DNA of 64,000 nt, taken from NCBI RefSeq assembly GCF_014648055.1, contig NZ_BMQJ01000009.1, positions 265,745 through 329,744 on the forward strand, in the 5' to 3' direction. Made by a program: the position numbers and the translations under genes. Of this stretch, positions 52,939 through 60,758 are shown in pieces (the stretch's first letter is position 1; each line of letters begins with the position of its first letter). The notes beneath the pieces were generated by a model. That model made no database searches. It was given only the letters and a program-made list of their open reading frames with translations, and had not been told where the DNA came from. Source of the DNA: Streptosporangium pseudovulgare. Lineage in GTDB: Bacteria; Actinomycetota; Actinomycetes; Streptosporangiales; Streptosporangiaceae.

Positions 52939-53853
52939 ATGAACGTGAGGGAACCCGACTGGGCGTACGTGGCCAGATCCCTTGCCAAGGTCCTGGCCGT
53001 CACCGCGGCGTTGTTCCTGGCCTTCAGCGCGGCCGAACGAGTTCTGGCGATGTTCATCGACTTCGACGACGAGCGGATGGCCCAGGTGTACGGCACCGCC
53101 GCTCGCGTCGCGAACCCGGACATGCGCCTGACGGACGGCCACGGCGATGACGAGGGGCTGCTGGAGACGACCTACACGCTGTGGGGGGAGCCGCGCCGGG
53201 CCGGCCGCGGCGAGGGCTGGGCAGGGTACGAAATCACGAAGAACCTGTTCGGCACCGTCCGGACCTCCTCCCTCGGCGAATCATCCGGCCGCCTGGGCAG
53301 CGCGATCGCTTCCATAGAGACAGACCCCGAAGTCGACAGGGAACTGACGGAGAAGGCCCGGAAGATCATCGACGGACTCCCCCGGACACTCGACGCCGTC
53401 GCGGTCGTGGAGTTCACACACGCGATGACCACCGAGCAACTCGTCGCCTTCAACCGGAGGCACAGACTCTGCGGAGGGGCGGACGTCGCCTACATCTACT
53501 CCCCGTCCTCCTACGACGACTCCAGAGACGATCCTTCCTTGAACGCGGTCGTGTGGAACCGCGCCATGACCGAGGACCGCATACGGGCGGATCTCACCTA
53601 TCAGTGCGAGACCGAGCCAGAGGCGGCACTGAAGGAGTTCCGCAGATGGGTCGGGCTGCTCGACAGGGGGGACGACCTCAGCGATTTCGAGCTGAACTAC
53701 GAGTGGCTCACCGGGACGGCCGAGGAGGGCGTCGTGTACGGGCTCGTGGTCGACCGCTGGAAACCCGCCGACCTGCGCAAGCTCCTCGACGACCCGGAGG
53801 TGCGGACGATCCACCTCGCCGACGTCGCCTTCGACCTCGGCGAGATCAAGTAG
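52939..53853 (+). CDS. Membrane-anchored protein, possible sigma-factor regulator (YhdL-like)
   Basis: A 304-residue protein with a short cytoplasmic N-terminus, one transmembrane helix (VLAVTAALFLAFSAAERVLA) and an extracytoplasmic domain. The late part, with LDAVAVVEFTHAMTTEQL, VAYIYSP, EEGVVYGLVVDRWKPADLRKLL and IHLADVAF, resembles the C-terminal domain of Bacillus-type sigma-factor regulators. CAGGAGC precedes the ATG. No ECF sigma gene is adjacent, so an anti-sigma role is only a suggestion. Confidence 0.6.
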   Translation: MNVREPDWAYVARSLAKVLAVTAALFLAFSAAERVLAMFIDFDDERMAQVYGTAARVANPDMRLTDGHGDDEGLLETTYTLWGEPRRAGRGEGWAGYEITKNLFGTVRTSSLGESSGRLGSAIASIETDPEVDRELTEKARKIIDGLPRTLDAVAVVEFTHAMTTEQLVAFNRRHRLCGGADVAYIYSPSSYDDSRDDPSLNAVVWNRAMTEDRIRADLTYQCETEPEAALKEFRRWVGLLDRGDDLSDFELNYEWLTGTAEEGVVYGLVVDRWKPADLRKLLDDPEVRTIHLADVAFDLGEIK

Positions 53854-53862
53854 CGGTCTTCA

Positions 53863-54150
53863 ATGGGCTCAGCGGCGTGGATGCGAGCCCCAGCGCCCGC
53901 ACCGCCCAGGGCTGTACATGATCTGGCCGCCGCATGCCCGGTGTGCCTGATCGACGTGCTCACCCGTGCCGACATGCCGGCCTTCGCCGACCGGGGAGTC
54001 CCAGGGCTCGGGCGGCATGATCCACACGCTGTTCAGGAGCCACCGGCTCCGGGCCGCTCCCGTCCTGCGGCCAAAGATCCGTCAACCGCGTCCACGCCCG
54101 CATCTGCGCGATCGATGAATGTGTCGTCGCACCCCCCGAGGGCAGGAAGG
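53863..54150 (+). pseudogene. IS5-like DDE transposase remnant, frameshifted
   Basis: AVHDLAAACPVCLIDVLTRADMPAFADRGVPG, read in pieces, follows the DDE transposase pattern (HDL(T)AAR ... L(T)AADV ... FADKGYQG). The match then moves to other frames: GGMIHTLFRSHRLR and finally VNRVHARICAIDECV, corresponding to VNRAHARIRALGEQ. At least two frameshifts and missing ends make it inactive. Confidence 0.6.
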
Positions 54151-54477
54151 CACCGATCCGGCTCCGTTGCCACCTCCGTCGGCTACCGCGATCGTTGGGC
54201 CGTTCTCGTTCCGCAGGCGATCGAAGCCGGCCGGAAAGGCAAAGAGGCCCCGTAGGGCCCCTGAGCTGTGGTAGTACGCCGGCACATCCGGCTCCGACAG
54301 GGCCAGGAGATGCACTGCGAGAGCACGCAGCCCAGCCTTGTCGCCTTCGATCGTGACCCCTCCATACTCAACCACGGCACGTATGGAGTAGTCCGCCGGC
54401 CATGGGCGGACCAACCCGCCATCTGTCCCGTAGGCGGGAATCTCGATGACCAGAGACTTGGCTGGATACACGCTCAT
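54082..54477 (-). CDS. Imm32-like immunity-type protein, C-terminus probably replaced
   Basis: Starts MSVYPAKSLVIEIPAYGTDG. The core AVVEYGGVTIEGDKAGLRAL-AVHLLALSEPDVPAYYH resembles Imm32-type small immunity proteins of polymorphic-toxin systems. After about residue 70 the frame runs through a hairpin (54243-54262) almost identical to one at 56168, and the remaining tail is Arg/Gly-rich, so the original C-terminus seems lost by recombination. No cognate toxin is adjacent. Confidence 0.5.
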   Translation of the reverse strand: MSVYPAKSLVIEIPAYGTDGGLVRPWPADYSIRAVVEYGGVTIEGDKAGLRALAVHLLALSEPDVPAYYHSSGALRGLFAFPAGFDRLRNENGPTIAVADGGGNGAGSVPSCPRGVRRHIHRSRRCGRGRG

Positions 54478-54708
54478 GATGCTGCCACGAGCCGCCGCGT
54501 TGGCGGAACAGCAGATCAGCAGCCCAACTCTCGGTCTCGGCCTTCCTGGGAGGGGGGACGACCCTCCTCGCAGGTCTCTGTGATCACCCTTGCGTAGCAG
54601 GGACGATCTGACCTTCTGCTCCGTAGGTCCTAAGCCGGGAAACGCTCCTGCGCTTGAACGCATCACCGCGTTTCCAGCAGCCTGCAGTGATCGTCTAATC
54701 TTTCGGGA

Positions 54709-55251
54709 GTGGCGAATACGTCTGAAGATCTTGCGCTTCCCCCTGCCCTGGCCGAGGTGGCCGAAGTCGGCTTCGAGTGGGAGTGGGATGAGGAGGCCGA
54801 CGAAGCCCGCGGTTGCGACTTCGAGCCATACAACCAGTTCGAGGCGCCCGAGCGGACGGCGTGGTGGTTTCGCCTGTGGACCGGCAATCAAGAGGTCGAC
54901 GGCAGCGAGTTCCGTTTCTTCGGCAAGACCGGGTCGGGCGACTACACCGGCTTCTGGCTGGAACGACCCGATGCGGCGATCACTGACCAGCCCGTCGTCT
55001 ACATCGGCTCCGAGGGGGAGCACGGCGTGATCGCCCGCAATCTCAGCGATCTCCTCTGGCTGTTCGCCTCCGGCCTGGGCCCCGCTGAGGCCTTCGCGGA
55101 CCCCGGCTCCACGGCACAGCCGAACGAGGCACTCCGTGCCATCGCCGAGCGCCACGCGCCCGGCGGCCGCCGTTCCCCAATCCAGATCGTGACCGCCGCA
55201 CAAGCAGAGTTCCCGCATTTTCCGGACCTCATCGGCGCGATGCTCCGCTGA
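54709..55251 (+). CDS. SMI1/KNR4 (SUKH)-like protein
   Basis: A 180-residue acidic soluble protein. Segments EVGFEWEWDEEADEARGCDF, FRFFGKTGSGDYTGFWLERP and VVYIGSEGEHGVIARNLSDL-LWLFASGLGP follow the SUKH/SMI1 pattern (Trp-rich early strand, central G-D-Y, late helix with L-W-L). In bacteria such proteins often give immunity to secreted or conjugative nuclease toxins. GTG start. It sits between integrase remnants, consistent with an orphan immunity gene carried by a mobile element. Confidence 0.65.
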   Translation: MANTSEDLALPPALAEVAEVGFEWEWDEEADEARGCDFEPYNQFEAPERTAWWFRLWTGNQEVDGSEFRFFGKTGSGDYTGFWLERPDAAITDQPVVYIGSEGEHGVIARNLSDLLWLFASGLGPAEAFADPGSTAQPNEALRAIAERHAPGGRRSPIQIVTAAQAEFPHFPDLIGAMLR

Positions 55252-55699
55252 GCGAGACTCTTTTCGCCCTGGAGTCAGACCTCCAAGGCACCCACCAGTG
55301 CCTCTTCACGGCCTGACCCTTGGACGGTTGCTCCCTGTCGCGGCGAGCACATCCGCGTACGCCCCGCCCATGACCGACGCCCCGGCCGAAGTCTCCTGGT
55401 GACGTACGGTCATACACCCACCCCGCACGGCGATCAGCCACCTTTTCAGTGAGCCCGGGTGAGGAACGAACCCTGGACCGTCGATCGCCCCAAGACGCAT
55501 GGCGGCCAGCCCTGCTCTGGCGATCGTGAGGACCGCATCTGTAAGGCGGCGTGGCAAACCCCGGTCGGCGCCTTCGGCCGATACGGCGGAGCCGGAGTGC
55601 GGCACCCGGCCCGATGTCCCGCTGCCGCCCGGGACCGGCCCCCAGGCCGCACGCCCGGACGGCGGGCGAGCGGAGGGCCGGAGGTACGGCGGCGCACCG

Positions 55700-55969
55700 C
55701 GCCGCCGCTTGGCGGCCTACACCGAGGTCTGGCAGGAAGCTCGAAGACTGGCCTTCACTCCCGCCCAGGTGGCCTCTCCCCTCGCCCGCAGGTCGTACGA
55801 CCTGCGTCACGCGGCGGTGTCGCTCCGGCTCAACGCAGGCGTCCCGGCTCCCGACGTGGCGGAGCGGGCCGGGCACAGCGTCGACGTGCTCCCACGGGTC
55901 TACGCCAAGTGCCTCGACGGACACAAGGACGTGGCGAACAAGCGGATCGATGACGCGCTGACCGCATAA
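55700..55969 (+). pseudogene. Tyrosine integrase 3' remnant, copy 2
   Basis: AYTEVWQEARRLAFTPAQVA-SPLARRSYDLRHAAVSLRLN-AGVPAPDVAERAGHSVDVLP-RVYAKCLDGHK is the last ~85 residues of an ICE-type tyrosine recombinase, keeping the second catalytic Arg (LRHA), GHS and nucleophilic Tyr (RVYAKC). The N-terminal two thirds are missing; the frame upstream of 55700 is low-complexity. A terminator and a tRNA-Tyr fragment follow, as expected for int next to att. The 55252-55699 stretch holds no other gene. Confidence 0.75.
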
Positions 55970-55988
55970 GGCGCATGCCGTACGACCA

Positions 55989-56013
55989 GGACCCCGGAAG
56001 CTCTCCGGGGTCC
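55989..56013 (+). terminator. Hairpin after integrase remnant
   Basis: GGACCCCGG pairs with CCGGGGTCC around a 7 nt loop and is followed by TTCT. It lies 20 bases beyond the integrase stop codon. Confidence 0.75.
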
Positions 56014-56167
56014 TTCTGCGTTCCTGGGCCGGTTCCCGTCTCCGCGTCGACCGAAAAACGCGACACGACCTGGGGAAACAAGACCAAGATCATTGCACGC
56101 ATATTGGTGGACCGGCGACAGGCGGCAGCTCAGCGTGGCGTACGGCCGCATGGCCCGGAAAAGCAAA

Positions 56168-56187
56168 AGAGGCCCCGTAGGGCCTCT
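56168..56187 (-). terminator. Hairpin with T-run, leftward
   Basis: AGAGGCCC-CGTA-GGGCCTCT; on the minus strand it is followed by TTTTGC. A near copy, including the flanking AGCTCAG and the GCAAA side, lies inside the Imm32-like frame at 54243-54262, showing duplication within the island. Confidence 0.65.
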
Positions 56188-56202
56188 GAGCTGCCGTTTG
56201 GC

Positions 56203-56254
56203 TGGTGGCAGGTGCAGGACTTGAACCTGCGTAGGCTGAGCCGACGGTTTTACA
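56203..56254 (-). other. 3' fragment of tRNA-Tyr, probable attachment site
   Basis: On the minus strand: anticodon GTA with its 3' flank, a tRNA-Tyr-like variable arm (CCGTCGGCTCAGCCTAC), T-arm GCAGG-TTCAAGT-CCTGC, acceptor strand ACCTGCC and encoded ACCA. The 5' half is absent: no D-arm and no GGCAGGT partner lie upstream, and the anticodon stem is broken. Tyrosine integrases of actinomycete elements recombine at tRNA 3' ends, so this is best read as an att scar, 230 bp from an integrase remnant. Confidence 0.65.
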
Positions 56255-56384
56255 GCACGTGACCGTTCCTACTGCCTCAATGCTTCTGACCTGCGGTGCC
56301 ATCTCATCAGGCCACCTCCACCAGCAAGATCATTGCGCATATATTGTGCGGTTCCCCCGACGCCACCGTGAGACGCTGAACCCT

Positions 56385-56759
56385 GTGGATCAACCCGCTG
56401 AGGCAGTCTTCCCAACAGACAAGCTAAGCGCGCTTCGCCTTGGCAGGCCCCTTGTCGCCGAAGTCGAGGCGGGCCAGCCGCAGTATCGGGCATGGATCGA
56501 GATCCGCCCACTGCGAACTGACGCCGACGATATCGCCCGAGGAGAAGGCTGGGCACGTAACGACGATAGGCGCGGCTTCCGGCTGACACACTGCGAATAC
56601 GTCATCGAGCGCCTCGACGGCTGGGACTACGACATTGGAAGCAACGAACTCAAGCGCATCATCGCCACCGACGAGGCTAGCCTCTTCGCCCTGCTCCAAG
56701 ATTGGGGTGTAGCGCCCGAGCGGTTCACCTACCCCTGGAACACCGACTTTCCGGCCTAG
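56385..56759 (+). CDS. Hypothetical protein of the island, 124 aa
   Basis: GTG start at 56385 (VDQPAEAVFPTDKLSALRLG) avoids running through the tRNA fragment, though the ribosome-binding site is weak. The product is soluble, acidic, with WIEIRPLRTDADDIARGEGW, FRLTHCEYVIERLDGWDYDI and a C-terminal DWGVAPERFTYPWNTDFPA. Size and position resemble immunity-type orphans but I do not recognise the family. Confidence 0.6.
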   Translation: MDQPAEAVFPTDKLSALRLGRPLVAEVEAGQPQYRAWIEIRPLRTDADDIARGEGWARNDDRRGFRLTHCEYVIERLDGWDYDIGSNELKRIIATDEASLFALLQDWGVAPERFTYPWNTDFPA

Positions 56760-56907
56760 CAGACGCTTCCGATGGCGCCTGTGGCCGTTGGATTAAAAGT
56801 GGAGGGCTTGTTATGAGGTGTTCGACGCTTTGACCTAGAGGTCAACCGAATGTTCCGGCCGGATGTGCCGAGAGCGTTCCACTCATGCTCCGGATCTTGA
56901 GAGGGGT

Positions 56908-57126
56908 CTACTGTTTGCGGCCGACTAAGCGGACCCGAGGAGGTTCGAGGCTGTGAGGGTGCAGCTGTGTGGCGAGGCATTCGCGGTGGGAGACGATGAC
57001 GGTGCTGCCGGGGCCGTCGGCGCTTCGAACATCCATGACGACTCCGTCGCCGCCCGGGCTCAAGACGGTGAGCGTCCCGCAGAAGTCGCACTTCCGTTGA
57101 AAGCATGCCAGGTCCTCACTGCGCAT
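56908..57126 (-). CDS. Small Cys-containing hypothetical protein, 72 aa
   Basis: MRSEDLACFQRKCDFCGTLT ... STVIVSHRECLATQLHPH. A CxxC pair plus a later HREC could ligate one zinc. The ATG lacks a clear ribosome-binding site and codon bias is modest, so it may be a decaying gene. The 295 bp between it and the ApeA gene end show no supported feature. Confidence 0.4.
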   Translation of the reverse strand: MRSEDLACFQRKCDFCGTLTVLSPGGDGVVMDVRSADGPGSTVIVSHRECLATQLHPHSLEPPRVRLVGRKQ

Positions 57127-57421
57127 GGTCAGGCGGACCTAGGCGGGTGGAGAGTATCGGCTGATCTCCTGCACGACGGCGTTCACCTCGGAACTGACAC
57201 CGAGGTATTCGTGAGGCAGAGCGCGAGATCTCCCTGAAGGGCTGTCGATCATTGCGGCGTCAATGGAGGCGCCGATACCCTCGTGCCCGAGATTAGCGTC
57301 ATGACACCCCGCGGCTCATGGCCGGCCACCTGGACCTGCACCGCTTGCTCGGGGACGAGGCCAGCCCCTGCGGCGTCGAATCGCTGCATCCAGTCATTCT
57401 GCCGTCCAAGTGCCTCTCGGA

Positions 57422-58798
57422 TTAGAGGGCGGCTTGGATCTTCGGTCCAAGCCATTTGAGTTCGGAGTGTTTCTCGATCCGGTCGAAGACCGCTTGTGGG
57501 GCTTTGACGTCCCGCAGCATGCACAGGATGAAGAGCCAGTACAGCGAGTCCGCCAGGAAAAGCTGTGCCGAAGGGGTCTGCTTCACCTGCGTGCCAAGGT
57601 GATGGGCGATGTCATCACGGTCCTTCCTGACCACCTCCGCCCATGTATCAACATCGCCAACAAGCTTCGTGAAAAGATCCCCCGCCAGATTGGCACACCG
57701 TCCCAGCCTGGTCTTGAACTTGCTCTGCGAATGCCCAAATGTCGTGCGGTCGAAGGCCTCTAGAGCGGCCGCGCGGTTGAGTAAGCGATCGGAGACGAAC
57801 ATGCTCTTCGCATAGCGACTAGCCATTACCCTGCCAAGGGCACCTCTGTGACGGGCGGCGCTCTCCAGCCATCGGCCGATACCGTCGATGCCGCCGAACT
57901 CGGTGTAGGTGAAGATCATGTCGTGGAGAGACAGCTCTCCAGGAGTCTTGCTCTTGTCTTTTGCGTTCCATGAGACGAAGAACTCGATCGACTCTCGGCG
58001 CTGACGTCCCTCCCGTTCCCAGATCACATCAGGATGCCAGAACCGCATGCCGTCGAACTCCGCCGTCCTGCCTGTCGCAATGGAGATCAGATCCTGCAAA
58101 TCGCTGGCGCGCTCCACGAGCTCGGGCACGGGGTAGAGCGACGGCGTGTCGAGACGGAAGAAGAATTTCTGGATAAGCCCTCGGGTGGTGACCCGGTTGC
58201 CGTTGACAGTAACCGAGTGCGTGAGCCGTAGCGTGTCACCCTCGGACAGGGCGACCACCGCGTCCTCTAGGGAGCGAGCCTCAAGCGTAATGTTCGGAAC
58301 GTCTGGCGGGAGATCATCTAGACCATCGGCCGGGAACGCCCATGTCTCCTTGAGACCGCTGTCGCAGACCCAGTGAGTGAGGTAGCGCAATTCCACTGAC
58401 ACACCGTCGGCAGTCAGCTCCTCGTCCTTCTCGAAGTACGCACCGCGAAAAATCTGGTTGACGTGGACGATCTCTGTCCCCGTCCCGCCGATCAGATGTC
58501 GAGTTGTGCGGCCACGGAAGCAGTCCTCCAGAGTGTACGGCTTGCCCTGCGCTAGCCCGTGGATACGCGGATAGGTCCCGTCCCGCTCGATCGAGTCCAT
58601 AGAGACGGTGGCGACCACCGTGCCATCCGGCTGCTGCGTACGCTCCCCCTCCTCGAATATCGACCGGAAGCTCCCGATCAGTCGCAGCTCTGCGCCGGAG
58701 ACCGGATCGAAGCTGAGAATTCCGGCGATCTTTCGGTCGTCCCGTCCCGGTAACCACCACTCGCCTTCGACTTCGAAAGCACGGGAGGAGTCGTTCAA
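57422..58798 (-). CDS. apeA: ApeA-type HEPN anti-phage defence protein
   Basis: A 458-residue protein. The N-terminal part (FEVEGEWWLPGRDDRKIAGI, LSFDPVSGAELRLIGSF, later YTLEDCFRG) matches the ApeA N-terminal domain; the C-terminal ~140 residues are a HEPN domain with the RNase-type motif in RKDRDDIAHHLG (R-x4-H, about residues 394-400). ApeA proteins give abortive-type protection against phages, presumably by RNA cleavage. TTG start at 58798 with GGAAGG upstream; the longer frame crosses an inverted repeat. It stands alone in the island. Confidence 0.75.
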   Translation of the reverse strand: MNDSSRAFEVEGEWWLPGRDDRKIAGILSFDPVSGAELRLIGSFRSIFEEGERTQQPDGTVVATVSMDSIERDGTYPRIHGLAQGKPYTLEDCFRGRTTRHLIGGTGTEIVHVNQIFRGAYFEKDEELTADGVSVELRYLTHWVCDSGLKETWAFPADGLDDLPPDVPNITLEARSLEDAVVALSEGDTLRLTHSVTVNGNRVTTRGLIQKFFFRLDTPSLYPVPELVERASDLQDLISIATGRTAEFDGMRFWHPDVIWEREGRQRRESIEFFVSWNAKDKSKTPGELSLHDMIFTYTEFGGIDGIGRWLESAARHRGALGRVMASRYAKSMFVSDRLLNRAAALEAFDRTTFGHSQSKFKTRLGRCANLAGDLFTKLVGDVDTWAEVVRKDRDDIAHHLGTQVKQTPSAQLFLADSLYWLFILCMLRDVKAPQAVFDRIEKHSELKWLGPKIQAAL

Positions 58799-59034
58799 AG
58801 GTTTTTCCTTCCTTCTCTCATTGTCGTCGGGAAGTATTCGGTGTTTCCCTGGTCGAGGCACTGTCAGCTTGGGAAGTGCATGACTCGCGCCTCGTGAGGC
58901 GGTTGAGCTGGGTGTTCGGCCGGTCGTGAGTGACCGTGGCTGACCCCTCATCACCCTGGCTAATGGCATGCTAATGGCACGACGATCAGCCGATGGCCGG
59001 CTCTCCCCGCGCGGCGCGCACACCTCCGCCTGCC

Positions 59035-59183
59035 TGCTCATCCCGTCCGCCGTCGACCCGCCCGCAGGGGAAGTGGGGCAGGGCCTGGGGGTCAAGGTGG
59101 AGCGCCCCACCGGACGAACGACCTTGACCCCCAGGCCCTGCCCCACTCGGCTTGTCCCGGGTCGACGGCGGACGGGATGAGCA
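59035..59183. repeat. Nested perfect inverted repeat (26 bp + 27 bp arms)
   Basis: Outer arms 59035-59060 and 59158-59183 are perfect inverted copies (TGCTCATCCCGTCCGCCG...). Inner arms 59072-59098 and 59121-59147 are another perfect pair (AGTGGGGCAGGGCCTGGGGG...). The short spacers between outer and inner arms (11 and 10 nt) do not pair, giving a two-tier hairpin with a 22 nt loop. It lies between the ApeA and small membrane protein genes. The rest of 58799-59312 holds only a direct repeat of GCTAATGGCA near 58960-58978. Confidence 0.85.
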
Positions 59184-59312
59184 GGCCCCTGCCCCAGCCA
59201 CCGACAGACCAGCGTGGTGAGTGCGTCCTTGGCAATCATCCCGGAGCCGGAGCGCCCCCGCGGGAGGCAGGTTCTTTCCACTCGCACCGTGAGCCCAGGT
59301 GGGGGAAAGAGT

Positions 59313-59507
59313 TCAGCGATCTTTGCGTTCGATCATGACCAATACTCCTGCGGAGAAAACAAACCCTAAACCGACCAGGGCCAAGGTGATAGGGCGTCCG
59401 GGGTACCAGTAATACCCTCCTGAGTAGGCTGTGGCCAGATAGGCCGCCACCGTGAGCGCCGTAACGCCTGAGGCCATGAAGACTTTGATTAGGGGGTACT
59501 TCTCCAT
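59313..59507 (-). CDS. Small membrane protein, 64 aa
   Basis: MEKYPLIKVFMASGVTALTV-AAYLATAYSGGYYWYPGRPI then TLALVGLGFVFSAGVLVMIE and a charged RKDR end: two transmembrane helices joined by an aromatic loop. Base composition is lower in GC than core genes. A GGAGAAG-like site precedes the ATG on the minus strand only weakly. Function unknown. Confidence 0.6.
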   Translation of the reverse strand: MEKYPLIKVFMASGVTALTVAAYLATAYSGGYYWYPGRPITLALVGLGFVFSAGVLVMIERKDR

Positions 59508-59702
59508 GGTGCTGAGCGTAGAGGACGAGCGTACGGTGAGTGAAGATCACGCGGTCCGGGTGCGGGCGCGCGCGAGAACGGCCTCCAGGCCGCACGCGCA
59601 GCGTGCGGCCCGCAGGCCGGACCGCGTGGCGGCGCGGAGCGCCGCGCTTGATCTCTATAAGAACAATCCGGCAAACTGCCACTTAGGCAGAAGGGCTGGC
59701 GG

Positions 59703-60011
59703 ATGAGCTTTGGAGTGACTCAGGTAGTCCTGTTGGCCATGGGGTGCTGGCAAGGAGTGCTTGGCATCTACGCGTTGATGACCGACCGGATGCCCCGTGT
59801 GGCCATCTTCCTTCATGGACATCGTGATCCTCGGCGCTACGCGTGGGGATCACTGCTGCTGACAGCCTGCCTCTTTTCTCTCGTCGGCCATGATCTGACA
59901 GAGCCGGGATCCGCAGCCGGCACTGCGGTGCTCGTACTCTCAGCCGGTCTCGCCGTAGGGGCTGCATGGCTACTGGCGTTCCCGCTGAATCGGTCCCAGG
60001 GATCTTCTTGA
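59703..60011 (+). CDS. Small membrane protein, 102 aa
   Basis: Three predicted helices: TQVVLLAMGCWQGVLGIYAL, YAWGSLLLTACLFSLVGHDL and GTAVLVLSAGLAVGAAWLLA, with a basic loop FLHGHRDPRRYAWG between the first two. An AGAAGGGCTGGCGG stretch precedes the ATG. Unknown family; typical of small element-borne membrane proteins. Confidence 0.6.
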   Translation: MSFGVTQVVLLAMGCWQGVLGIYALMTDRMPRVAIFLHGHRDPRRYAWGSLLLTACLFSLVGHDLTEPGSAAGTAVLVLSAGLAVGAAWLLAFPLNRSQGSS

Positions 60012-60197
60012 TCGCTGTCAAAGACGCTGGCCGGCTTCGTTGAGAGCGGCCTCAGTCTTTCGGCAACCATCCATCCGCCCTCGGAGAGCGACCTGAAGAC
60101 GGGGAGGGTCCTCATCCGAAAGGCGCCAGGATTCATGGCTTTGAACTCTGTGTCGATGCCCGTGTACGTCAGGGATGCGGAGCGGTAGCTTCGCTGT

Positions 60198-60758
60198 GTG
60201 GCTACCAATGAGGAGCAGACGCGCTGGGTCGTCCACGGCGAGCGGTTGATCTACGACAATGAGTGGATCCGGCTCGGGTTGGTGGACGTTGAGATCCCTG
60301 ACGGTGAGCGGTTCGAGCATCACGCGGTCCACCTGGGCCGGGCGGCCATGACGGTGCTGGTCGATGAACAGAACCGCGTGCTGATGATGTGGCGGCACCG
60401 GTTCTTGTTCGACCGGTGGGGCTGGGAGCTTCCCGGTGGCCTGGTGGAGGTCGGAGAGGATCCGAAGGACACCGCGGCCCGGGAGATCGAGGAGGAGACC
60501 GGTTACCGTCCCAAGGAGTTGGAGCACCTGATCACCTTCCAGCCGATGGTGGGCATGGTCGACTCCGAGCACGTCGTGTTCCTCGGCCGGGGTGCCGAAC
60601 TGGTCGGTGAGCCGGTGGGAGAAGTCGAGGCGGACCGGCTGGAGTGGATCCCGATGGCTGAGATCCCGGACATGATCGCCCGTGGGGATGTCTGGAACTC
60701 CGGGGTGCTGGTGGGGCTGCTGTACGCGCGGGAGCGGCTCAACGGCGCCCGCGGGTAA
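60198..60758 (+). CDS. NUDIX hydrolase
   Basis: A 186-residue enzyme with a complete NUDIX box: GGLVEVGEDPKDTAAREIEE followed by ETGYRP (G-x5-E-x7-R-E-U-x-E-E-x-G-U), supplying the metal-binding Glu residues. The fold resembles ADP-ribose or nucleotide-sugar pyrophosphatases. NUDIX genes are regular cargo of actinomycete integrative elements, next to XRE and GntR regulators as here. Its end overlaps the convergent XRE gene by 20 bases. Confidence 0.9.
   Translation: MATNEEQTRWVVHGERLIYDNEWIRLGLVDVEIPDGERFEHHAVHLGRAAMTVLVDEQNRVLMMWRHRFLFDRWGWELPGGLVEVGEDPKDTAAREIEEETGYRPKELEHLITFQPMVGMVDSEHVVFLGRGAELVGEPVGEVEADRLEWIPMAEIPDMIARGDVWNSGVLVGLLYARERLNGARG

Noticed and set aside
56203..56330. A complete tRNA-Tyr gene
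   Set aside because: Only the 3' half matches; the bases upstream cannot form the acceptor partner, D-arm or anticodon stem.
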